Shown: positions 44,671 to 54,617 of the stretch, piece by piece
How the letters are laid out: every line of letters starts with the position of its first letter
Position numbering within the stretch: the first letter of the stretch is position 1
NCBI RefSeq assembly: GCF_006352065.1
Contig: NZ_CP040915.1
Coordinates: forward strand, 2,976,001 to 3,040,000
Reading direction: 5' to 3'
DNA length: 64,000 nt
Source of the DNA: Georgenia yuyongxinii
Lineage (GTDB): Bacteria; Actinomycetota; Actinomycetes; Actinomycetales; Actinomycetaceae
Notes under the pieces: generated by a model
The model's input: the letters and a program-made list of their open reading frames with translations, nothing else
Told to the model about the DNA's origin: nothing
The model's database searches: none
Position numbers and translations under genes: made by a program

Positions 44671-44676
44671 ACTGTA
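44671..44676 (-). promoter_or_regulatory. -10-like TACAGT, probable leaderless start of the DUF72 gene
   Basis: TACAGT on the minus strand lies 7 nt before ATG 44663, the same hexamer as before moaA. Confidence 0.45.
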
Positions 44677-44717
44677 GGCAGCCCGCGCGCGTGCGGCACG
44701 GTGAGCGGACGCAGCGA

Positions 44718-44746
44718 GGCCCGCCGTCGGTGGTCGACGGCGGGCC
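44718..44746. terminator. Terminator hairpin of hpf
   Basis: GGCCCGCCGTCG (44718-44729) pairs perfectly with CGACGGCGGGCC (44735-44746) around GTGGT. It begins 15 bases past the hpf stop on the minus strand. Confidence 0.8.
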
Positions 44747-44761
44747 CCGGGTGCGGGTCGG

Positions 44762-45448
44762 TCAGCGGGCGGCGCCGGCTTCGGCCAGGCGCGCGCTGGT
44801 CACGTGGTTGGTGGACTCAGCCTGCCCGGCGACAACGGTGTTGAGGCGGATCACGCCATAGGTCCAGCCGTGGCGGTGGTATACCACGCAGGGTTGACCG
44901 GTCTCGTCGTCGATGAAGAGGTAGAACGGGTGCCCGACGAGCTCCATCTCGTACAGGGCCTGGTCTACCGTCATGGGGGTCGCCTCGTGCAGCTTCTGGC
45001 GCACGATCACCGGGGAGTCACCGAGCTGGGCCTCGACGCTCTGGCCCAGCTCGGTCGGCGGAACGGGGCGCTCGGGTGCCTCGTCGGGGGCCTGCTCGGG
45101 GACGGCCACGAGTGCCTCGGCCGGTGCGGGTGGGGAGTAGCGGTGGTGGTCCTTGCGCCGGTCTCGTGAGCGGCGCAGCCGTTCCAGCAGCTTTCCTGCT
45201 GCCACGTCAAGGGCTCCGTAACGGTCGGAGGCCTTCGCTTCTGCTCGGATCACCGGCCCCTTGTCACGCACGGTGATCTCGATCCGTTCCGCCTGGTCGG
45301 CCTGTCGCGGGTTCTTCTCGTGCGTGAGCTCGACCTCGACCCGCTGAGCACGTGGGGCTAGCTGCTCAATCTTGGCCAGCTTCTCCTGCACGTGCGTCCG
45401 AAAGCGGTCGGCGATCTCGGTGTTGCGACCCTTGACGACGATCTCCAT
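44762..45448 (-). CDS. hpf: Long-form ribosome hibernation promoting factor
   Basis: A 228-residue protein. The N-terminal S30AE domain (MEIVVKGRNTEIADRFRTHV ... RIEITVRDKGPVIRAEAKAS) binds between the ribosomal subunits; a basic/proline linker follows; the C-terminal dimerisation domain is MTVDQALYEMELVGHPFYLF then VVYHRHGWTYGVIRL. Long HPF pairs ribosomes into inactive 100S particles. GGAGG lies 8 nt before the ATG. In many actinobacteria it follows secA closely, but here a foreign cassette lies between them. Confidence 0.95.
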   Translation of the reverse strand: MEIVVKGRNTEIADRFRTHVQEKLAKIEQLAPRAQRVEVELTHEKNPRQADQAERIEITVRDKGPVIRAEAKASDRYGALDVAAGKLLERLRRSRDRRKDHHRYSPPAPAEALVAVPEQAPDEAPERPVPPTELGQSVEAQLGDSPVIVRQKLHEATPMTVDQALYEMELVGHPFYLFIDDETGQPCVVYHRHGWTYGVIRLNTVVAGQAESTNHVTSARLAEAGAAR

Positions 45449-45731
45449 GGTGACCTCCAGCGGTCCTTAGGATGTGGGGGCTCTGCGGCCCCGGACTGAT
45501 GCGAGCTCGCCGGCTTCAGAGGCGAGCGTTGGGGTGGGGACCACCTCCCTCGGGAACTCGTCCGCTTCCGGTGGGCACGGTGATCGCGCCTCTGCGACGG
45601 GTGGGACGGTGCTCCATGCACCAACGCTAGTCGCTCTGCGAACCAGGTTCATCTCCTTGGTCCCATCTGCGCGTTTACCGGCGGCCTTAGGATGGGAGAC
45701 GGTGCCGGTTTCGCTCGGTGCGGGCGCCCTT
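45449..45731. promoter_or_regulatory. Upstream region of hpf with repeated CCTTAGGATG
   Basis: A 283-base gap. CCTTAGGATG occurs at 45465-45474 and 45685-45694; on the hpf strand both read CATCCTAAGG, possibly -10-type elements of two promoters. No gene is supported here. Confidence 0.4.
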
Positions 45732-46682
45732 CTACGGGAGCGTCGGCCCGGGCCCGTAGCCCTTCATGACAGCGTTCGGCCGGGCAGGTTCGCCACGTGA
45801 CTTCGCCACGTGACCCGGCGCGGGCGTCGAAGCGAGGACGAGGGCCGCAGCCACGAGACCTCCGGCCTCCTCGATCGCGCCGCGGGAGGCGGCGAGCGTG
45901 GCCCCGGTGGTCAGCACGTCGTCCACCAGCACGACCACGGCGCCCTCTAGCGCCGTCAGGCACGCGATGTTCCCGGCGCGGTTGGCGGCGCGTCCCCGCG
46001 CGCCGAGTCCGGCCTGGTGGGCGCCGCCGCGTCGACGACGTAGTGCGTCGACCACGACCACCCGGCCCACCGGTGGCCTCTCTTCCTCACGGAACCCCGT
46101 GGCCAGGCCGTGCCCGACGGCGTCGGCGAGCGCGGCGACCACCAGGCGGCGCATGAGCCGCCGGCGCCACCCCGACGGGGCGGGGACGACGAGCACGTCG
46201 GGCGCGCGGATCTGCGGGGTGGACGGTGCCGCCGCGTCCGTCGTGCCGAAGGCGTCCTCCGTCGTGCCGAAGGCGTCCTTCGTGGTCGCCGCGTCCGCCG
46301 TGCCGAACACGTCGGCCGTGCCGAACGCGTGGGCGAGCGCCGCGCGCAGCTGCGGGTCGCCCGCCCAGGTCCTGGCCGCTGCGGCAGCGCCGGCAAGCAC
46401 CGCCGGGGCGATGTCCTCGCGGCGGTGGTTCTTCCACGCCAGGACGATCGACCGCAGGGCGCCGCGGTACGGACCGAGCGACCAGGTGGGCAGCGGACGT
46501 CCGGACCAGTCCCCCGCCAGCATCGGCGCGTCATGCTCGCATCGCGCGGGCGGTGCGCCGAGCAGCGCCCGGCAGGCGGGGCACAGCGCGACGTCCCACC
46601 GGCCGCACCCGGCGCACGCCACCGGCACCACGAGCCCGGCGGCCTCCGTCAGCGCCGCCACGGCCCCGGCCCGTACGTCCAT
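45732..46682 (-). CDS. comF: ComF-family phosphoribosyltransferase-like protein with repeat insertion
   Basis: A 316-residue protein from ATG 46682, chosen over the longer frame start at 46817, which lies in the 19-bp repeats. The N-terminal zinc finger is CAGCGRWDVALCPACRALLG, the PRPP site is GAVVVLVDDVLTTGATLAAS, and SWSLGPYRGALRSIVLAWKN is the usual middle block. Between them an insertion of FGTAD/AFGTTED-type repeats (bases 46234-46329) is peculiar to this copy. ComF helps DNA uptake in competent bacteria; in actinobacteria the role is uncertain. Gene order hpf-comF-lpqB matches mycobacteria. Confidence 0.9.
   Translation of the reverse strand: MDVRAGAVAALTEAAGLVVPVACAGCGRWDVALCPACRALLGAPPARCEHDAPMLAGDWSGRPLPTWSLGPYRGALRSIVLAWKNHRREDIAPAVLAGAAAAARTWAGDPQLRAALAHAFGTADVFGTADAATTKDAFGTTEDAFGTTDAAAPSTPQIRAPDVLVVPAPSGWRRRLMRRLVVAALADAVGHGLATGFREEERPPVGRVVVVDALRRRRGGAHQAGLGARGRAANRAGNIACLTALEGAVVVLVDDVLTTGATLAASRGAIEEAGGLVAAALVLASTPAPGHVAKSRGEPARPNAVMKGYGPGPTLP
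46234..46329. repeat. 18-21-bp minisatellite inside comF
   Basis: Degenerate copies of GCGTCCGTCGTGCCGAAG and GCGTCCTCCGTCGTGCCGAA follow one another, all multiples of three. They encode AFGTT, DVFGTAD and similar, with A/D/T/G/F only. Confidence 0.8.
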
Positions 46683-46792
46683 GCCCGCAGCGTGGCAGGT
46701 GGTGAATGCGCTGCGGGACGCCGGTGCCCGAGGCTGTGGGAATCCGGTCGCGAGCGGCGATCGGTTCGACAACTTCCCGAGAAGCCGCGCCA

Positions 46793-46844
46793 TGACATCT
46801 GGCGGAGAAGATGACATCTGGCGGAGAAGATGACATCTCGCGGG
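46793..46844. repeat. 19-bp tandem repeat array, locus 3 (2.7 units, opposite orientation)
   Basis: Units start at 46793, 46812 and 46831 and read TGACATCTGGCGGAGAAGA; the reverse complement is a variant of the unit at 1082. It ends 29 bases before the lpqB stop, in the 191-base gap between lpqB and comF. Confidence 0.9.
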
Positions 46845-46873
46845 CAGGGGTGGGGGCGGGCGGTGAGGGGGCT

Positions 46874-48667
46874 CTACCCGGGCAGCGCGGGGTCGAACAC
46901 GTCGTCGTGGACGGCTCGCCAGGCGGCGCCGGTGCGCTCGTACAGCCGCCCGTCGCCCGTGCCGAGCAGGATCGACCGTTCCCCGCGCCCGGCAGCGATG
47001 GACACCGCCCCCTCGACCACCGGCAGCCGGGACGTGGGCCCGCCAAGCGGGAGCAGGTGCACCGTGGGCTCGGAGTCACCGCCGGAGTCGCCCAGCACGG
47101 CGACGGTGTTCTCGTCGACCCACGCCAGGTCGGCCGCGGCCGTGACGCGGTCACCGATCCGGACGGGCTCGGCGAGCGCGCGGGGCGTGCCGTCGACGTC
47201 GCGCACGACGGCGGCGGCGTCGATCACGGTCGACCCGGCGGCCTGCCAGACGACCACGGCGCGGGCCCCCTCGCGCGAGATCCGCAGCGAGACAACCGTG
47301 CCGCCGTCGAGCCAGGGGGCGGCGACGCCCACGCGGGTGCGGTCCGGCCGGACGGCCACGAGCGTGCCGTCGTTGGCGGCCGGGGTGGTCCAGACCCAAC
47401 CGCGCAGGTCCACCGACGGGGGGACCAGCCCGGCGCCGGTTACCAGCTCGACCGGCGCGTCGGCCCCGGCGGCCGCCATGAGCCGGTCGGCGCCGTCGAG
47501 GAAGACGGTGGTGGGGTTCTGCTGCTCGTACCCCACGGCGGGGTGGCGGGGGTCTAGCCCAGCGAGCTGGTCGGCACCCGGGCGCGGGACGACCTCGCCG
47601 CCGTCGACCTCGGCGAGGGCGCCGTCGGCGACCACCACCGGGTTGCGCGAGGAGTATGGGTAGGCGGGCAGCTCGGGGACGTCGTCGGTGATCTCGTAGG
47701 GCGCACCGGCGGCGGTCAGCTGCACCTCCTGGACGCCCGGCACCTCGCGCAGCGTGCGGGTGAGCTGAGCGGCGAACAGCGCCCGTTCCTCGGACTCGGC
47801 GGCCAGGGACTCGGCGGAGAGGTTCACCTGCGCGATGCCGTCGGTCACCGCGACGGACTCGACGGTCATCCGGGTGCCGGTGGGCGCCACGTTCACCACG
47901 CCGGGCGAGAGCCACGGGGAGGGACCCTGCAGCAGGCCCCGCACGAGCGCCGTCGCGAGGTTCTCCCGCGGGAACCAGCGCACCTCGGGCACGAACGCCT
48001 GCCGGTCAGGGGTGACGAAGTACAGGGCGCTCTGGACGTACACCGAGGAGAAGATCGCGAACGGGACCAGCACGCCGTCGTCGAGCTCGATGATGCGCCA
48101 CTCCCCGTCGGCGTCGCGGACGAGGGTGAACTCGGTCTCGATGGCGGCCTGCGGCCCGGACTCGGTGAAACGCCCGTCGGAGTCCACCGTGGCCTGCGAG
48201 GCCACGGACAGGCGGACAGCACCGTCGGGCGTGCGGGTGTACTGCGGTTGGGCGTCGGCGAAGATCCGCACCTGGGCGAGCGGCTGCCAGGTCTGCTCGG
48301 CGGTGCCGGCGAGGAACTGCCGGGCGACGAGGAAGTCGTCGGAGTAGCCGGCGGCGGACGCCGCCAGGAAGCCGTCGACGATCTCCTGCGGGCTGGCGCC
48401 GACCTCGGGGCCCCGGGCGAACAGGCCGATGCCCTGCGCGGCGGGCAGGTCGGGGTCTGAGGCGGTGACCGGTCCGGAGCGGGGCAGGCTCGCGCACCCG
48501 GCGAGCACCACGAGGGCGGCGACGACGACGGCGAGCACGGCTGCCGGGCGACGGCGCGGGTCCGGGCGACGGCGCGGGTCCGGGCGACGGCGCGGGCTGG
48601 GGCGGCCGGCGAGGCGCAAGCGCGGGCCTGGGAGGGCGGCGTGGTGGGAGTCCGCGGCGGCGGTCAC
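46874..48667 (-). CDS. lpqB: LpqB lipoprotein of the MtrAB system
   Basis: A 597-residue lipoprotein from GTG 48667, overlapping the mtrB stop by four bases. The lipobox LAGC ends a signal whose n-region is stretched by repeated PRRRPD units. A GerMN domain follows (VDGFLAASAAGYSDDFLVAR, VESVAVTDGIAQVNLSAESL) and then a beta-propeller-like LpqB region (VELVTGAGLVPPSVDLRGW, ISREGARAVVVWQAAGSTV). LpqB binds the extracellular part of MtrB and tunes its signalling, affecting cell wall and division. The N-terminal residues HHAALPGPRLRLAGR are unusual. Confidence 0.93.
   Translation of the reverse strand: MTAAADSHHAALPGPRLRLAGRPSPRRRPDPRRRPDPRRRPAAVLAVVVAALVVLAGCASLPRSGPVTASDPDLPAAQGIGLFARGPEVGASPQEIVDGFLAASAAGYSDDFLVARQFLAGTAEQTWQPLAQVRIFADAQPQYTRTPDGAVRLSVASQATVDSDGRFTESGPQAAIETEFTLVRDADGEWRIIELDDGVLVPFAIFSSVYVQSALYFVTPDRQAFVPEVRWFPRENLATALVRGLLQGPSPWLSPGVVNVAPTGTRMTVESVAVTDGIAQVNLSAESLAAESEERALFAAQLTRTLREVPGVQEVQLTAAGAPYEITDDVPELPAYPYSSRNPVVVADGALAEVDGGEVVPRPGADQLAGLDPRHPAVGYEQQNPTTVFLDGADRLMAAAGADAPVELVTGAGLVPPSVDLRGWVWTTPAANDGTLVAVRPDRTRVGVAAPWLDGGTVVSLRISREGARAVVVWQAAGSTVIDAAAVVRDVDGTPRALAEPVRIGDRVTAAADLAWVDENTVAVLGDSGGDSEPTVHLLPLGGPTSRLPVVEGAVSIAAGRGERSILLGTGDGRLYERTGAAWRAVHDDVFDPALPG
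48545..48597. repeat. 18-bp minisatellite in the lpqB signal region
   Basis: Identical units CGGGCGACGGCGCGGGTC at 48545 and 48563, then a partial copy at 48581. They encode RRRPDP repeats ahead of the hydrophobic core, making an unusually long arginine-rich n-region. Confidence 0.85.
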
Positions 48668-50565
48668 GGCGCCTCCTCCACGAGGGCGCCCACGTTCGCG
48701 GGGCCCTCCTCCCCGTCGACCTCGATCGTCGTGGTCTCCGGCACGTCGTTGGGCCGCAGCGGCACAGGCCGCTTGCCCATCGCCGAGCCGGCGCGACGGG
48801 GCAGGGTGAGCACGAAGGACGAGCCGATCCCGGGGCGGCCGGCCGCCTCGAGGGTGCCGCCGTGCAGGCGGGTGTCCTCCCGCGAGATGGACAGGCCCAG
48901 CCCGGTGCCCCCGGTGGTCCGGGCCCGCGCGGGGTCCGCTCGCCAGAACCGGTCGAAGACGTGCGTCGCTTCCTCGTCCGACATGCCCACACCGTGGTCG
49001 AGCACCCGCACACCGACGGCGGTGGGGGTGCGCCCGACCGTGATGTCGATGGGGCGGCCCTCGCCGTGCTCGATGGCGTTGTTCACCAGGTTGCGCACGA
49101 CTCGCTCGATGCGGCGGGGGTCGATGTCGGCGGTGCAGGGTTCCTCGGGCGCGGTGACACGGACCTCCGAGCCCTTGCGTTCGGCGAGGATGGCAGACAT
49201 CTCCACCACCCGGGCGACGATGTCGCGCACGTCGCGGTCCTCGACGTCGAGGACCGCGGCGCCGGCGTCGAACCGCGAGATCTCGAGCAGGTCCGCGAGC
49301 ATGGACTCGAAGCGGTCCAGCTGGGTCTGCATCAGCTCGGCGGAGCGGCGGACCACCGGATCGAAGGAGTCCTTGTTGTCGTGAATGACCTCGCTGGCCA
49401 TGCGGATGGTGGTCAGCGGGGTGCGCAGCTCGTGGGAGACGTCGGAGACGAAGCGCTGCTGGAGCCGGGAGAGCTCCTCCATCTGCTCGATCTGGCGCTG
49501 CAGGGACCCCGCCATCTCGTTGAAGGACTCCCCGAGCAGGGCCAGCTCGTCGCGGCCGCGCACGTCCATGCGCTCGTCGAGCATGCCGTCGGCGATGCGC
49601 TCGGCGGTGTGGGCGGCATCGGTCACCGGGCGCAGCACCCAACGGGTGATCACCCACGTCAGCGCGGCGAGCAACGCGACCAGGGCGACGGCGCCCACCG
49701 AGAGGATCCGCAGGACGAGGAAGATCGTCTGCTCCTCGGGGTCGAGCGTGTAGACCATGTACAGCTCGTACGCCCCGGCCGCGGGCAGGGTCACCGGTGA
49801 CCCGACCACGATGCCCGGCCCCTCGCCGTCGGCCGTGGGCACGCTGACGGCCTGCCAGTGCTGCCCGCCGGCCCCCTGAACGGCCTGGCGCATCTCGGGG
49901 CTGACGAGGTTGCGCACGGCGCCGTTGGTGGCCGGCTCGATGATGCTCACCGAGGAGATCGCCTGGGGCGAGCGCATGAGCACGGCGCCGACCGCGCCGG
50001 AGCTGGCCGACTGCAGGGACCTGATCCACTGGACGGCGACGGACTGGACCTGCTGGCTGGTGACCGCGGTGGCGGAGTCGAAGTCCTTCTGGGCGTCGGC
50101 GGTGCGCAGGGCCGCGTCGGCGAGCATCTGCTCGACCCGCTGGTTGTACAGGCCGTCGCGGATCTGCGAGGCCAGGACGCCGCCGAGCAGCCCGAGCGCG
50201 ACGAAGCCGCCGACGATCGTGGCGGTGACCACCCGCAGGCTCAGCGAGGTCCGCCAGCGCCGGGCGATGCGCAGCAGCTTGCGGCGCAGGCGGATGCGCA
50301 GGCTGCGCCGGCGGCGGGGCCGGTAGGTGGTGGCCGGGCCGGCGGGGTGCGGGATGGCGCCGAGGTCGTGCTGCGGGGCACCCGGGACGGCGGGTATGTC
50401 GGGGTCGAGCATCTCGGCGGCGAGCGCCGGGGGGATGGTGTGCTCCAGGCCGAGGCCGAGGAGGTGGTCGCCGTCGGGTGCCACGGGGTCGCCGGGGCCG
50501 GGACGGTCCTTCTCGGTCCGTCCCGGCTCGGCGGGGAGCAGCGGCCCCGCGGCCGGCTGGGTCAC
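48664..50565 (-). CDS. mtrB: MtrB sensor histidine kinase
   Basis: A 633-residue kinase from GTG 50565. After a 110-residue polar N-terminus come TM1 (VVTATIVGGFVALGLLGGVL), a sensor domain of about 170 residues, TM2 (VGAVALVALLAALTWVI), HAMP, the H-box SHELRTPLTTIRMASEVIHD, the N-box LVNNAIEHG and the G-box GGTGLGLSISRED. It phosphorylates MtrA to couple wall status to division. Overlaps of four bases with mtrA and lpqB link all three. Confidence 0.95.
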   Translation of the reverse strand: MTQPAAGPLLPAEPGRTEKDRPGPGDPVAPDGDHLLGLGLEHTIPPALAAEMLDPDIPAVPGAPQHDLGAIPHPAGPATTYRPRRRRSLRIRLRRKLLRIARRWRTSLSLRVVTATIVGGFVALGLLGGVLASQIRDGLYNQRVEQMLADAALRTADAQKDFDSATAVTSQQVQSVAVQWIRSLQSASSGAVGAVLMRSPQAISSVSIIEPATNGAVRNLVSPEMRQAVQGAGGQHWQAVSVPTADGEGPGIVVGSPVTLPAAGAYELYMVYTLDPEEQTIFLVLRILSVGAVALVALLAALTWVITRWVLRPVTDAAHTAERIADGMLDERMDVRGRDELALLGESFNEMAGSLQRQIEQMEELSRLQQRFVSDVSHELRTPLTTIRMASEVIHDNKDSFDPVVRRSAELMQTQLDRFESMLADLLEISRFDAGAAVLDVEDRDVRDIVARVVEMSAILAERKGSEVRVTAPEEPCTADIDPRRIERVVRNLVNNAIEHGEGRPIDITVGRTPTAVGVRVLDHGVGMSDEEATHVFDRFWRADPARARTTGGTGLGLSISREDTRLHGGTLEAAGRPGIGSSFVLTLPRRAGSAMGKRPVPLRPNDVPETTTIEVDGEEGPANVGALVEEAP

Positions 50566-51248
50566 GCCTGCAGGGCCCCCGCCCGGTAGCCGACCCCGCG
50601 CACGGTCACGACGACCTCGGGGTGCTCCGGGTCCTTCTCGACCTTGGCGCGCAAGCGCTGCACGTGGACGTTGACCAGGCGGGTGTCCGCCGCGTGGCGG
50701 TAGCCCCAGACCTGCTCGAGCAGCACCTCACGGCTGAACACCTGCCACGGCTTGCGGGCCAGGGCGACGATGAGGTCGAACTCCAGCGGGGTCAAGGAGA
50801 TGGACTCCTCCCCGCGCTTGACCTCGTGGCCGGCGACGTCGATCTCCAGGTCGCCGATGCGCAGCTTCTCCGGCTCGGGCACGTCCTGGCGGCGCAGCCG
50901 CGCGCGCACACGGGCGACGAGCTCCTTGGGCTTGAACGGCTTGGCGATGTAGTCGTCCGCGCCTGCCTCCAGCCCCGCGACGACGTCGAGCGTGTCGGAC
51001 TTGGCGGTGAGCATGACGATCGGGACGTCGGACTCCGCGCGGATCGTCCGGCACACCTGGATTGCCGTCCATGCCCGGGAGCATGAGGTCGAGCAGGATC
51101 AGGTCGGGGTTCTCGGCGCGAAAGACGTCGGGCGCCAGGGCGGCCGTCGGCGCAGAAGATCGGGCTCGAAGCCCTCGGCCTCGAGCACGATGCCGATCAT
51201 CTCGGCGAGCGCAACGTCGTCGTCGACCACTAGGAGACGAGAATTCAT
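50562..51248 (-). CDS. mtrA: MtrA response regulator, interrupted by frame breaks
   Basis: An OmpR-type regulator. The receiver begins MNSRLLVVDDDVALAEMIGI at 51248, and IRAESDVPIVMLTAKSDTLD to the winged-helix end GVGYRAGALQA is intact. Between 51160 and 51063 the meaning switches frame at three points: near 51160 (an extra A before TCTTCTGC), near 51140 and near 51063 (an extra A before TCCAGGTG). The middle piece PDLILLDLMLPGMDG is in a different frame and a TGA at 51101 interrupts. The net change is three bases, so the ends are in frame with each other. As MtrA is normally essential, sequence error is the best explanation. Confidence 0.85.
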
Positions 51249-51462
51249 GCCCTTATGCTCCCAGATCTGCGGACATGGCCGTGCACGACGCCGCTCCCGG
51301 CGTCGTGTAGCCGGCCTCGCACCGGCCTGGGGTGGGGTTCCTGACCTGGTAGGACACCGGTCCCGTCCCGCGGGGCTTGCCCGCGACGTGAGGTGCGGCA
51401 TGGGACGATTGGCCCGACTGCACGATCTGGACGCGGGACTGCCCCGCGGAGGAGGCGCCGAG

Positions 51463-52705
51463 ATGTCGACAAACGAGCCCGTTCCGGGCGAGCCGGGCCG
51501 CGAGGCCGGTCCCGAGCGCGACGGCGGCACGCCCTGGGTGGGTCAGGGTCCCGGGTCCGCCCCGTCCGGGCAGCAGCCGCAGTACGGGCAGTACGGGCAG
51601 CCCGCCCCGCAGTTCGGCCAACAGCCACCGGCCGGTCAGCAGTACGGCCAGTACGGGCAGCAGCAGCCCACCGGCCCTCAGCCTCCCATGGGCCAGTACG
51701 GCCAGCCGGCCCCCCGGTACGGCCAGTACGGCGCCGGCATGCCGTACGCGCCCGTGCCCCAGGGGTACGGGCGCCGCACAGCCGGGCATCGTCCCGCTAC
51801 GACCCATCAACGTCGGGGAGATCCTCGACGGTGCGTTCCGCTCGATCCGCGCCAACCCGAAGGTGATGTTCGGGCTGTCGCTGCTGGTCATGGGCGTGCT
51901 CGCGGTCATCGAGGCCGTCGTGCTGGCCATCTTCCTCGACGAGGCCATGCCGTTGCTGGACCCCACCGCCTCCCCGGAGGCGCTGGCAACCGTCGGCGTC
52001 GGCAGCATGCTCGGCTATCTCACGGCGACGCTGGCCATCTCCTTCGCGTCCGTGGTGCTCACCGGGCTGCTCATCATCTCGGTGAGCCAGTCGGTGCTCG
52101 GCCGTGTCATCTCAGTGCAGGACCTGTGGACCCAGGCGAAGAGCCAGGTCTGGCGGCTCATCGGGCTCACCCTGCTGCTCGGGCTGATCAGCATCGCCGT
52201 AGCAGCGGTCCTCACGCTGGTGCTCGCCCTGCTCATCGGCGGCGCGATCGCCAGCGGGAACGACGGCTCCGCCGGCGTCATGGTCGTCCTGGCCCTGCTG
52301 CTCATGCTCGCCACGGCGGTGCTCGCGGTCTTCCTCTCCGTGCGCCTCGGCCTCGCCGCCCCGGCTCTCATGCTCGAGAAGACCGGGGTGCTCACGTCGA
52401 TCAAGCGTTCCTGGTCGCTGACCTCGCGGAACTTCTGGCGGATCTTCGGGGTGCTGGCCCTGGCCGTGATCATCGTGGCGGTGCTCTCCTCCATCCTGAT
52501 GATCCCCGTCGCGATCATCACCGCCCTCATGCCCACCTCGGCCGTGTCGGGCGCCGCGCTGCTGGTCAGCACGGTGCTGTCCGTCCTGATCTCCGCCCTG
52601 ACCACACCTTTCCTCTCGGCCGTGCTCGCGCTCGTCTACATCGACGTGCGCATGCGAAAGGAGGGCCTGGACGTCGAGCTGGCACGGGCCGCGGAGGCCG
52701 CCTGA
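51463..52705 (+). CDS. Glycerophosphodiester-phosphodiesterase-membrane-domain-like protein (frame break)
   Basis: ATG 51463 follows GGAGGAGG. The first 105 residues are a Gln/Gly/Tyr-rich tail (QYGQYGQPAPQFGQQ); the rest is a membrane domain of about six helices (MFGLSLLVMGVLAVIEAVVL onward) ending at 52705. The two are in different frames. Removing one A near 51778 joins them as GRRQPGIVPLRPINVGEILD. The domain resembles the GPDPase-associated membrane family found upstream of DUF4129 genes in actinobacteria. Function unknown. Frame break is probably a sequence error. Confidence 0.75.
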
Positions 52706-52706
52706 G

Positions 52707-53367
52707 GTGCCAGTCGCAGTCCCTGTCCTGCTCGGTGTGCCGGTCGACCCCGACGCCGCCGAGGCGCGCCGGCTCGCTGAGGAGGAGCTCGCCAAGGCGA
52801 TCTACGACCACTCCCCCAGCCTCATCGACCGGCTCCTCACCTGGCTCCAGCAGCTGTACGAGGCGCTCACCCGGCTGGGTGGGCAGACCCCCTCCGGCGT
52901 CGTCCCGCTGCTCCTCGTCCTCGCCTTCGCGGCCGTCGTGGCCCTCGGCCTGCTCCTCGGTGGTCGTGCCCGACGGCGCCGCCTAGCCCGGACCGCCGGC
53001 GCCTCGGCCGGGCTGTTCGAGGACGCCCGCACCAGCGCCGACCTCACCCGCGAGGCTGACGCCGCCGCCCGGCGCGGGGACTACTCCCTGGCCGTGCTCG
53101 AGCGCTTCCGCGCGACCATCCGGAGTCTCGACGAGCGCGCCCTGCTGGGACGACCGTCCCGGGCTGACCGCCCACGAGGCCACCGTCCTCGCGACCGCGG
53201 CGCTGCCCGGCCTCTCGGCCGAGCTGGACCGGGCCGGCCGGCTGTTCGACGACGTCCGCTACGGCCACGCCGTCGCCGACGCGCGAGACGACCAGGCCAT
53301 GCGCCACCTCGCCGAGCAGGTCGGCCGCACCCACACCCGCGCCGTCGCCCCGGTGGCGGTCCCGTGA
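52707..53367 (+). CDS. DUF4129 membrane protein (frame break)
   Basis: Starts at GTG 52707, one base after the previous stop. The first frame gives EARRLAEEELAKAIYDHSPS, one membrane helix (VVPLLLVLAFAAVVALGLLL) and DLTREADAAARRGDYSLAVL as in DUF4129; one extra G near 53148 shifts it, and the true end is in another frame (LTAHEATVLATAALPGLSAE to AVAPVAVP) with stop at 53365-53367. Corrected length is about 219 residues. In mycobacteria the same gene precedes DUF4350 and moxR. Confidence 0.75.
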
Positions 53368-54617
53368 GCGCCCCCGTCACCGACCCCACCGCATCGGCTC
53401 CCGCCCGCGCCGATGCCCACGGCGCCGCAGGTCCCGAGGGCCCGTGGCCCGACGGCGCAGCCCAGCCGGCCGGGGGGTCCCGGACCCGCGCGCCCACGCC
53501 GGGCCGGTTGGTGGCGCCGGCACCGGCTCGCCGTCGTCGTCGTGGTCGCGTTCCTGCTCCTCACCGTCCTGGCGTGGGCGCTGTCGGCGCGCACCTCGGC
53601 CCGCCCGCTCGCCCCGGACAACCCCGCCCCCGACGGCGCCCGGGCAGCCGCGCAGCTGCTCTCCGACCAGGGCGTGCGCGTGCAGGAGGCCACCACCCTT
53701 GCCGAGGTGGGTACCTTGGCCGGGCCTGGCAGCACCGTGCTGATCACCGACCCGTCGCTGCTCCTGGACGACCAGCGCACCGCCCTGCTCAGCACCGGCG
53801 CGGACCTGGTGGTCGTCGGCGCGACCTTCAGCAACCTGGACGCCTTCGACGGCGACGTCACGCCCGGCGGCGCCGGCTCCGCCGAGCCCGTGACCGCCCG
53901 GTGCGCCGACCCGGACGCCGCGGCCGCCGGAGAGATCTCCTTCAGCCGCGGCTCCGTCAGCGCCGACCCGGGCTCGGCCGCCGTCGTCTGCTTCCCGGTG
54001 GGTGACAACGGCGCCGGCGCCTACGCCGTGTGGGAGCGCGGCGAGCAGACCGTGCGCTACCTCGCCGACGCCCGGCTTCTGTCGAACGCCCACCTCGCCG
54101 AGGACGGCAACGCCGCCCTGACGCTCCGGGCCCTGGGGCACCACCCGGATCTGGTCTGGTACCTGCCGTCGCCGCTGGACCTGGGCACCTCCGTCGACGA
54201 GCCGGTCCCCGCCCTGCCGGTCCGGCTGCAGCTGGTGCTGGCCGCGCTGGCCGCCGCCGCCGTCCTGCTCGCGCTCGCGCACGGCCGGGCGCTGGGCCCG
54301 GTGGTCACCGAGGTGATGCCGGTGGTGGTGCGCGCGGCCGAGACCACCCGCGGGCGTGGCCGGCTCTACCGACGTTCCCGCGCCCACGGCCACGCCGCCG
54401 CGGCGTTGCGCGCCGGCACCGCGGCGCGGCTGGCGCGGGCGCTGGGGCTCGCGCACTCGGCCGGCGCCGACACCCTGCTGGACGCCCTCACCCGGGCCAC
54501 GGGGCACCCCGCCGAGCTGCTGCGTGCGCTGCTCTACGGCCCGCCCCCCACCGACGACGCCGGCCTGCTGGCGCTCACCGCCGCCCTCGACACCCTGGAA
54601 AGCGAGGTTCACCGATC

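Noticed and set aside
46738-46771. A third SigR promoter GGAAT...GTT near comF
   Set aside because: The spacing is 20 rather than 18 bases and it points away from any gene start on that strand.
46683-46817. Longer ComF start at 46817
   Set aside because: It would lie inside the 19-bp repeat array; the added 45 residues have no similarity to ComF, and the zinc-finger domain starts just after ATG 46682.
51063-51160. Programmed frameshifting in mtrA
   Set aside because: Three shifts without slippery heptamers or structure, in a gene conserved as a single frame, fit sequencing error far better.
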